DNA of 55,271 nucleotides from Bacteroidales bacterium (GTDB taxonomy: Bacteria > Bacteroidota > Bacteroidia > Bacteroidales > UBA932), in the NCBI GenBank assembly GCA_016295455.1, contig JAEDLE010000004.1, forward strand, positions 1 through 55,271, written 5' to 3'. How positions within the stretch are numbered: the first letter of the stretch is position 1; each line of letters starts with the position of its first letter. The notes below the pieces were generated by a model. It made no database searches. It worked only from the letters and a program-made list of their open reading frames with translations, and was not told where the DNA came from. Position numbers and translations under genes: made by a program. Shown here piece by piece: positions 49,710 to 55,271 of this stretch.

Positions 49710-50969
49710 ATGAAGTTACAATTGCTTGTCGTGCTTGCCGTTGCGCTGACCGCAGCCTCCTGTTCGAGAGAGGTTAGGGACCACGCCGGCATCCTGCCGT
49801 ACGTCGAGAGGGTGCTTGCCGACACTTCATCTTCCGTATATGCCTCTTCGAGACAGTTCTCCGCCCATCCTGAAAAAGGCGTCATCGCCGTGGTCGGCAG
49901 GGCGGAAGATGTGATCAGAGTCACCGAAACCCTGCTTACGGCCGACAATCACGACAACATCAGCGGCCGTCGCGAACCGGACCTCCTTCCGGACTTCGCC
50001 GGCGAAACCGTGCAGTCATTCCTGGATATGGCCAATACACCATATTCCGGATATGCCGATAATGCAAATGAGTTGTTCCTCAGGGAGTTGAATGTGCATC
50101 ATCTGCTGTCGGCACTCGATACGGTCTGTCTCGCGAACCCTTATGACAGCGCATCTGCCGTGCGGAAGATGAGGGCGAAAGTGGTTATCTTCGCCACATC
50201 ATATGCTTCGGCGTACGGTATGGCGGATGTGGACACGCTGCTCCGCAGGTCCGCTTGTCCTGTCCGTGCGATTTCGCCTCTAGGCTCGATGGTGAACCAG
50301 GCTGTCAGGTCGGCTGCAGGACCCATGAACATAGCCATATGGGCGGACAACGACAAGGCAAGGGGAGGGGTGTATTCCTCGTCAATGCCGGCCCTCTTCC
50401 GGGAAGTAGGGGCCGAAAATGCTGAATATCAGACTTTTGTACTGTACGAGGATGAGTTTACCTCCGACAGGACGGCCTGGGACAGGCTGATTGCATTCCT
50501 GGATATGTACCTGGTGTCGGATTCGGTCAAGCCGCTCTCTGCCATATTCATAGATGACCCGAATGTGTCTGTTTCGCTCATGAGGGATGCGGTTGAGGCG
50601 CTGAAACTTTCGACCGGGGATGACCTTCTGCCTTATAGGAATATACTCAGGGAAGACTTCGTGCTGCTGGATCCTGCCGGATGCATGGCCGAGGACTGCT
50701 ATTCCTATCTAAGGAAGGCTGACGCATTCACACACAAGGTAGCATATCCCGAGAATATGATTTATTTCACCGCTCCGGACTATGATTATCCGGGAGCAGG
50801 TTTTGACAGTGACGGACAGTTTGCTCCCGCCTTCAGATACGGCAGGGCAGCATCCCGTGACGAAGCCGCCTTCAACCTCGTGAAGATGAGCGACCGCTTT
50901 TTCCCGGACAGCCTGATGCAATTCATGGAGACTGAAGCTCCAAAGACTTTTTCATTATATGTTCGCTGA
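49710..50969 (+). CDS. Lipoprotein of unknown function
   Basis: A 419-residue lipoprotein (MKLQLLVVLAVALTAASC, Cys18). The body alternates helices and strands; SAIFIDDPNVSVSLMRDAVEAL and MNIAIWADNDKARGG resemble a periplasmic-binding-like Rossmann fold, but no family is recognised. The translation start at 49710 is set by the lipobox and by the promoter position; the upstream in-frame ATGs (49671, 49689) give no signal. Its last 11 bases overlap the start of the exonuclease gene, so the three genes from here to the methyltransferase are likely one transcript. Confidence 0.65.
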   Translation: MKLQLLVVLAVALTAASCSREVRDHAGILPYVERVLADTSSSVYASSRQFSAHPEKGVIAVVGRAEDVIRVTETLLTADNHDNISGRREPDLLPDFAGETVQSFLDMANTPYSGYADNANELFLRELNVHHLLSALDTVCLANPYDSASAVRKMRAKVVIFATSYASAYGMADVDTLLRRSACPVRAISPLGSMVNQAVRSAAGPMNIAIWADNDKARGGVYSSSMPALFREVGAENAEYQTFVLYEDEFTSDRTAWDRLIAFLDMYLVSDSVKPLSAIFIDDPNVSVSLMRDAVEALKLSTGDDLLPYRNILREDFVLLDPAGCMAEDCYSYLRKADAFTHKVAYPENMIYFTAPDYDYPGAGFDSDGQFAPAFRYGRAASRDEAAFNLVKMSDRFFPDSLMQFMETEAPKTFSLYVR

Positions 50970-51585
50970 ATCTATTGGACCACAGGATATTGACAAGCTT
51001 GAAAAGGCGAGTTTCGACGGGGAGATCACGGTGATTGACAAGGTGGGGAAAGACCTTGACGACGCGATACGCTATCTCCGCAACAAAAGGGTGATAGGTT
51101 TCGATACCGAGGCCCGTCCCTGTTTCAGCCCAGGTCAGCCCCAGTACGGCACCTCGTTGCTCCAGCTATCCGGGGCAGAGCGCGCTTTTCTGTTCAGGCT
51201 CAAGCATATAGGACTTGACAGACGGCTGTGCTCCATCCTTTCCAACCCGAATATCATCAAAGTCGGAGCCGCCGTGGCCGATGACATCAGGGGATTGAAG
51301 AAGTTCTCGGAATTCAAGGAGAAAGGTTTCGTTGACCTGCAGAAAATCGTGGGAGATTTCGGCATTCGTGACAAGAGCGTCAAGAAGATGGCGGCAATCA
51401 TACTCGGCGTCCGCATATCCAAGACCCAGCAGCTTTCCAACTGGGAGGCGGAGACCCTCAGCGAATCACAGCGGAAATATGCCGCCACGGATGCCTGGAT
51501 ATGCCGTGAGATGTACAGGAAACTCGAGTCAAGCAGGAAACTGTCTGATGTTGGGGATTCAAAGAAAACAAGCGAAGAGAAATGA
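50959..51585 (+). CDS. 3'-5' exonuclease, DEDD (RNase D/WRN-like) family
   Basis: A 208-residue single-domain exonuclease. Exo I FDTEARP (Asp49, Glu51), Exo II around LSNPNIIKVGAAVADDIRGLKKF, and Exo III YAATDAWICREMY (DEDDy). No HRDC domain, unlike RNase D. Found in many Bacteroidota, where it may process tRNA or other RNA. Translationally coupled to the methyltransferase gene by ATGA and to the upstream lipoprotein gene by an 11-bp overlap. Confidence 0.93.
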   Translation: MFAESIGPQDIDKLEKASFDGEITVIDKVGKDLDDAIRYLRNKRVIGFDTEARPCFSPGQPQYGTSLLQLSGAERAFLFRLKHIGLDRRLCSILSNPNIIKVGAAVADDIRGLKKFSEFKEKGFVDLQKIVGDFGIRDKSVKKMAAIILGVRISKTQQLSNWEAETLSESQRKYAATDAWICREMYRKLESSRKLSDVGDSKKTSEEK

Positions 51586-52778
51586 CAAAAGTCATATTGA
51601 AGAAGGGCAGGGAAGAGTCGCTCAGGAGATTCCATCCGTGGGTGTTTTCCGGTGCAATTGCCCAGATAGTAGGCTCGCCTAATGAAGGCGACATTGTGGG
51701 AGTCTATGCTTCGGACGGCTCCTTTCTCGCATCCGGTCATTACCAGATAGGTTCGATTGCGGTCAGGGTGCTCAGTTTCGATTCCCCTGTGCTGACTCCG
51801 GACTTCTGGGAGATAATGATCAGCCGCGCCCTGGCCGTAAGGATAGCCTGCGGTCTCGCTAATCCGGAAGGGGATACCGATTGCTACCGTCTTGTCCATG
51901 GCGAAGGCGACAATCTCCCTGGGCTCATAATCGATTATTACAACGGAGTTTGCGTGATGCAGGCCCATTCAGCGGGAATGTTCCGTTCGCGCAAGAACAT
52001 CGCCGACGCCCTTGTCAAGGTATATGGTGACAGGCTCAAGGCAGTGTATGACAAGAGTTCCGGCACCGCCCCGTTCAAGGCCGGACTGGACCTTGTTGAC
52101 GGTTACCTTTGGAAAAAGGAAGGCTTTACCGATGACGAACAGACCGTCTCCGAGAACGGCAACCGTTTTCTCGTGAACTGGACCGAGGGGCAGAAGACAG
52201 GCTTCTTCCTGGACCAGAGGATGAACAGGGCCCTCGTCGGCAAATATGCCAAGGGACGCAATGTGCTGAACCTCTTCTGCTACACCGGTGGCTTCTCGAT
52301 CTACGCCCTTGCGGGAGGCGCCCTGCACGTGGATTCTGTAGACAGTAGCAGGAAGGCTATGGATATGGTTGAAAGGAATGTGGCTCTAAATGGCTTCAGT
52401 CCAGAGTTGCACAGCGGCTATTGTACCGACGCCATCGATTTCCTGAAGAATGTCGAGGAAGACAGATATGACCTGATGATAGTGGATCCTCCGGCTTTCG
52501 CAAAGCACAGGGGAGCCTTGAACAATGCCCTCAGGGCATACCAGAGGCTGAATGCCGCAGCCATATCCAAGGTTGCCGCCGGAGGCCTGATTTTTACCTT
52601 CAGCTGTTCACAGGTAGTGGACAAGGAGGCTTTTGCGCTTGCGGTGTTCTCGGCGGCGGCGCAGACAGGCAGAAGTGTCAGGATACTTGACAGGCTGAAC
52701 CAGCCTGCAGACCATGCGGTCAACATATACCATCCGGAGGGAGAGTATCTGAAAGGCTTGCTGCTATATGTTGAGTAG
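51582..52778 (+). CDS. Class I SAM-dependent rRNA methyltransferase, RlmI family
   Basis: A 398-residue protein: N-terminal PUA domain (VILKKGREESLRRFHPWVFSGAIAQI), central EEHEE-like region (VHGEGDNLPGLIIDYYNGVCVMQAHSAGM), and C-terminal Rossmann methyltransferase with VLNLFCYTGGFSIYALAGGALHVDSVDSS (SAM site), DLMIVDPPAFAKHRGALNNALRAY and IFTFSCSQVVDKEAF carrying a catalytic-type Cys. E. coli RlmI makes m5C1962 in 23S rRNA; related members differ in target, so specificity is inferred. Last gene before tRNA-Cys. Confidence 0.92.
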   Translation: MTKVILKKGREESLRRFHPWVFSGAIAQIVGSPNEGDIVGVYASDGSFLASGHYQIGSIAVRVLSFDSPVLTPDFWEIMISRALAVRIACGLANPEGDTDCYRLVHGEGDNLPGLIIDYYNGVCVMQAHSAGMFRSRKNIADALVKVYGDRLKAVYDKSSGTAPFKAGLDLVDGYLWKKEGFTDDEQTVSENGNRFLVNWTEGQKTGFFLDQRMNRALVGKYAKGRNVLNLFCYTGGFSIYALAGGALHVDSVDSSRKAMDMVERNVALNGFSPELHSGYCTDAIDFLKNVEEDRYDLMIVDPPAFAKHRGALNNALRAYQRLNAAAISKVAAGGLIFTFSCSQVVDKEAFALAVFSAAAQTGRSVRILDRLNQPADHAVNIYHPEGEYLKGLLLYVE

Positions 52779-52834
52779 CGTGTCCGGAAGGTGAAACTTC
52801 TGCCCGGAAAGTTTGGATAAAGAAATATTTTGCG

Positions 52835-52842
52835 TATATTTG
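52835..52842 (+). promoter_or_regulatory. -7 box (TATATTTG) for tRNA-Cys
   Basis: Perfect TAnnTTTG with TTTGG about 23 nt upstream, and 15 nt before the mature tRNA 5' end. Confidence 0.65.
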
Positions 52843-52857
52843 CAATCCAACAATGAT

Positions 52858-52928
52858 GGTGCTTTGGCCGAGCGGTTAGGTACAGGTCTGCAAAACCTGG
52901 TAGAGCGGTTCGATTCCGCTAGGCACCT
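52858..52928 (+). tRNA. tRNA-Cys (anticodon GCA)
   Basis: A 71-nt cloverleaf. Acceptor GGTGCTT pairs with AGGCACC (one G-U). The anticodon stem CAGGT/ACCTG encloses loop CTGCAAA with anticodon GCA. The T arm contains GGTTCGATTCC. CCA is not encoded. The last bases of the gene form part of the 17-nt sequence repeated at 55168-55184. Confidence 0.97.
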
Positions 52929-52930
52929 CA
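52914..52930. repeat. tRNA-Cys 3'-end repeat, proximal copy (attL candidate)
   Basis: TTCCGCTAGGCACCTCA: the T-arm/acceptor 3' end of tRNA-Cys. It is identical to 55168-55184, the usual arrangement left by tyrosine-integrase insertion at a tRNA 3' end. Confidence 0.8.
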
Positions 52931-52966
52931 GAAAACCCCTTTCAGCGATGCTGAGAGGGGTTTTGC
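52931..52966 (+). terminator. Terminator downstream of tRNA-Cys
   Basis: AAAACCCCTTTCAGC faces GCTGAGAGGGGTTTT with a three-base loop. It begins immediately after the att-like repeat and would lie inside the putative inserted element. Confidence 0.88.
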
Positions 52967-53146
52967 TATTCTGCATTGCTATGAAAAGCAAAGGCATTTC
53001 TGTAAGGATTAATGTTTTGAAGCTGCTTTCTTTATGAATAATTAGGGTTAATGACTTGCAAAACTTGAGATAATCCCTACCTTTACATCTCTTGAGGAGT
53101 GAGACTATTTCAGAATTATTTACGTACCAGCTAAACAAGCACATCA

Positions 53147-55078
53147 ATGAAATCATATTTTGAAATCACACACGACCGAGAGTTCCTGCAGCATTTCCTT
53201 ACAGTTTGGCGCACCAAGAGTATTTCAGCGGAGATGGTGGAGTTACTCAAAGAGAATAGCGGGAGTGACCCTTATGCCGCTTATGGATACGGTCGATGGT
53301 TGTCTTTGGTGAACCCCGACGGGAACAGCCTGAAAAAAGCTGAAGATCTCCTAGCCTGGGCTGGTTCGAAAGGTGTTCAAGATGCAAATGCCGCCCTGGC
53401 CATAATGAACTATGACGGACGGATTGATTTGGACAAAGCCTGTCACGAAATACACGCTAACCTGATGCAGACTTCCTATAGCAATGGCAGCGAACTCGCT
53501 CAATACCTATTGCTTGAGAATCTTGTTTACGGAGGATATGACACTCAGAAGGATCCTGCTTTGGCGGCGGATATCCTGCAAAAGCATTTGGATAAGAATC
53601 CGAGCTCGGATCCGATTTACTACGATCTTCTTGGAACAGCTTTGGCATCCTCTGATCCGGAAGCGGCGGAAAAAGCATATCTAACTAGTATTGAACGCAG
53701 CAATGTAGATAGTTATTATTCCCTGGCCCTATTATACTTGAATCGGGGAGATAAAGAAAAAGCTTATTCAGTGGCTGAAGAAGGAGCCCGGAAAGGAGCA
53801 GTTAACTGCCATCGCTTCAAGGCATTAATGGAACAGGAAGATTTCCTGGCTTTTTCTCCTGAGGAGCAGGAAAAACTTCACAATGAAATTGCCGAAGGCT
53901 TGGATTACGCCATTGCCCGATACGATGCTTACGCTTGCTTTCTCAAGGGTTATTTGTTGCATGTTGGATTTCTCGGTTATGAGGAAAACCAGAAAGAGGC
54001 ATTGATACCGTTGGAGCGGGGATGTGAGCTCGGGCAATCCACTTGCTTCTTCCTCAAGGCCTATATCCATTACTATAAAAGAGACGCTCTGCCTCCTGAA
54101 ATGAGAGCATCCGCTGCCGACATTGCCCGTACCTGCCTGCAGGCAGCACGCCTGAGTGACCGGGAAAATTTCACCTTGGGACAGATCGCTATGGGATATG
54201 TCTCTAATTTACTGTCCAAGTATGACGATGAAATAGAAGAATTCTGGCTTAAAGAATATGTGGCCGCAAATCCTGAAGAAGACGGGAAGGACTCTATCTG
54301 CGTAATATCGGTTTATCCTCAGGGATTCTACTATGCGATGGATGTGGAAGAAGACACAATGGATCAAGTGCTTCCTCAGCTAGACTATGACATTGTGCAT
54401 TATTCTCCGGCTCTCCAACGTATTACAAAGGCACTCGGACTGGATAAAGAATCCTGCCACGTGGCTATGCTGGTCGATAAAAACGGGTATATGGAAGAGC
54501 AGCCGGACAATATGACAGGAACCATTATTTATGGCCATAGCCAGGAAATCCTGGGTACGGTAATATTTGTTCTTGAAGATGATAAGACATACCGGCTGAA
54601 ACCTTTTAAAGGGCTTCAGCGAGTTTATTGTTTCGTTGAATTGTTGAAAGCCGCCACCGGAAACCTGTTACGCGAGCCGACATCTGAAGAACTGGAATCC
54701 ATCGGTGAAGAAATAGGAGGATTTGAGGAATATGACGATCCGGATTTTTTTGACGATGCGGAAACCGGTGATGAAGTGCAAGAAGTTGAAGAACATCGCC
54801 AAATGACAGAATTCGAGGCAAAGTTGAGAGAAGATATTGAAAATTGCAATCTTTGCAAAAATACTCTGAGAGTCACACTTCCCGACAGCCAGGAATACTG
54901 GTTCAAGTCAAATGAAGATCTCATATATAAACTTGATATAAAAGAGGCCATTGAAGATAACATCGTCCGTAACGGAGGCTATATGATTGACGAGTGGCTC
55001 TTTGTGGACTCCCGCCAGATTCCGATTGACATACGCTCACGTATATGCTTCAACATCGGTGAAAATCAGTCCTCATAG
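53147..55078 (+). CDS. Sel1/TPR-like repeat protein in a tRNA-flanked micro-island
   Basis: A 643-residue cytoplasmic protein. Residues ~30-390 are helical repeats of Sel1/TPR type (DPYAAYGYGRWLSLVNPDGNSLKKAEDLLAWAGSKGVQDANAALAIM; DSYYSLALLYLNRGDKEKAYSVAEEGARKGA; LIPLERGCELGQSTCFFLKAYIHYY). About 400-535 form a mixed alpha/beta domain (CVISVYPQGFYYAMDVEEDT, CHVAMLVDKNGYMEEQPDNMTGTIIYG), then an acidic linker (EEYDDPDFFDDAETGDEVQEVEEH) and a small C-terminal domain with one CxxC (NCNLCKNTL). Codon use and base composition look more AT-rich than the neighbours. Function unknown; repeat scaffolds of this kind occur in effector and defence proteins. It is the only gene between the two tRNA-Cys repeats. 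Confidence 0.8.
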   Translation: MKSYFEITHDREFLQHFLTVWRTKSISAEMVELLKENSGSDPYAAYGYGRWLSLVNPDGNSLKKAEDLLAWAGSKGVQDANAALAIMNYDGRIDLDKACHEIHANLMQTSYSNGSELAQYLLLENLVYGGYDTQKDPALAADILQKHLDKNPSSDPIYYDLLGTALASSDPEAAEKAYLTSIERSNVDSYYSLALLYLNRGDKEKAYSVAEEGARKGAVNCHRFKALMEQEDFLAFSPEEQEKLHNEIAEGLDYAIARYDAYACFLKGYLLHVGFLGYEENQKEALIPLERGCELGQSTCFFLKAYIHYYKRDALPPEMRASAADIARTCLQAARLSDRENFTLGQIAMGYVSNLLSKYDDEIEEFWLKEYVAANPEEDGKDSICVISVYPQGFYYAMDVEEDTMDQVLPQLDYDIVHYSPALQRITKALGLDKESCHVAMLVDKNGYMEEQPDNMTGTIIYGHSQEILGTVIFVLEDDKTYRLKPFKGLQRVYCFVELLKAATGNLLREPTSEELESIGEEIGGFEEYDDPDFFDDAETGDEVQEVEEHRQMTEFEAKLREDIENCNLCKNTLRVTLPDSQEYWFKSNEDLIYKLDIKEAIEDNIVRNGGYMIDEWLFVDSRQIPIDIRSRICFNIGENQSS

Positions 55079-55167
55079 GCAGGCCTTTCGTGATCCTGCC
55101 CATCTCACCTGCCTCTATCCCGTACAGCAGCGACAAGCCAGTCCTATATTGTATGGGGCAAGAAGTG

Positions 55168-55184
55168 TTCCGCTAGGCACCTCA
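55168..55184. repeat. tRNA-Cys 3'-end repeat, distal copy (attR candidate)
   Basis: Exact 17-nt repeat of 52914-52930 without the rest of a tRNA. It is followed by a different terminator, presumably the original downstream sequence of tRNA-Cys. Confidence 0.8.
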
Positions 55185-55186
55185 CT

Positions 55187-55222
55187 AAACCGCAGTAGAG
55201 TGAACTCTATTGCGGTTTTCTT
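55187..55222 (+). terminator. Terminator after the distal tRNA-Cys fragment
   Basis: AAACCGCAGTAGAGT faces ACTCTATTGCGGTTT (one G-U, two-base loop) and is followed by TCTTT. It is probably the ancestral tRNA-Cys terminator. Confidence 0.85.
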
Positions 55223-55223
55223 T

Positions 55224-55271
55224 GTTCGCCCAGCACGAACGTACTCTAACGGGTGCAAGTCCCCAAACCGC
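55224..55271 (+). mobile_element. 5' end of a group II intron (partial, cut by window edge)
   Basis: GTTCGCCCAGCACGAACGTA followed by CTCTAACGGGTGCAAGTCCC closely follows the domain I start of bacterial group II introns. The O. iheyensis class C intron has GUGUGCCCGGCAUGGGUGCA, then GUCUAUAGGGUGAGAGUCCC. Matching points are the 5' GU(G/U)YG, CCCRGCAYG and GGGUGNAAGUCCC. It lies right after a terminator hairpin, the known insertion preference of class C introns. The rest, including any reverse transcriptase, is outside the window. Confidence 0.6.

Overview
The window looks like a chromosomal segment of a gut- or rumen-type Bacteroidales bacterium. Evidence: two TonB-dependent receptors, many lipoprotein signals, Bacteroidota-specific housekeeping families (DUF3276, a ~310-residue NusB, DUF5606, DUF349), almost no Shine-Dalgarno sequences, and repeated TAnnTTTG -7 promoter boxes in place of sigma70 boxes. 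The genus cannot be fixed from sequence alone. No phage structural genes, transposases, recombinases or CRISPR arrays were seen.

Region 1 (1-12130) is accessory. It holds single genes in mixed orientation: a DUF3089 lipoprotein, the fluoride channel gene crcB, deoD, a Blc lipocalin, a CPBP membrane protease, a TonB receptor with a beta-helix lipoprotein, a MATE pump, a DinB-GNAT fusion and a BAHD-like acyltransferase. Nearly every junction carries one copy of a 31-47 bp palindrome: a GTCCACC core between arms TTGGAATTTCATA/TATGAAATTCCAA or a variant TACGTTTTTCCAA arm. The outer stems differ between copies but stay self-complementary. This cassette-like partition is the most unusual feature of the window. 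Two further copies occur at 34.8 and 47.6 kb.

Region 2 (12231-34780) is core genome: DUF486 and DUF3276 proteins; the nusB-yajC-ybbR-coaE-DUF5606-rimO-lipoprotein run; queD; rnpB (RNase P RNA, minus strand); a glutaminyl cyclase; a TPP riboswitch driving a TonB receptor that is probably a thiamine importer; trmD; DUF349-yidC-PLP protein; lemA-DUF2207; lpxB-surE; gapA.

Region 3 (34937-47524) is a one-carbon and amino-acid block. A minus-strand operon lplA-gcvT-gcvH-gcvPA-gcvPB-lpd encodes a glycine cleavage system with its own lipoate ligase and E3. It is divergent from sdaA (serine to pyruvate). A GH25 lysozyme gene follows, then a 1076-residue fusion of HcnA/B/C-like (amine or imino acid dehydrogenase) modules with two [2Fe-2S] and two probable [4Fe-4S] sites. 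Together these could turn glycine and a glycine-like amine into one-carbon units, serine, pyruvate and reduced carriers.

Region 4 (47626-55271) has pssA, a C1B peptidase, an orphan lipoprotein, a DEDD exonuclease, an RlmI-type methyltransferase and tRNA-Cys(GCA). The last 17 nt of the tRNA region recur 2.25 kb downstream, bracketing one repeat-protein gene, which suggests an integrated micro-island. A terminator follows, and then what appears to be the 5' end of a group II intron cut by the window edge.
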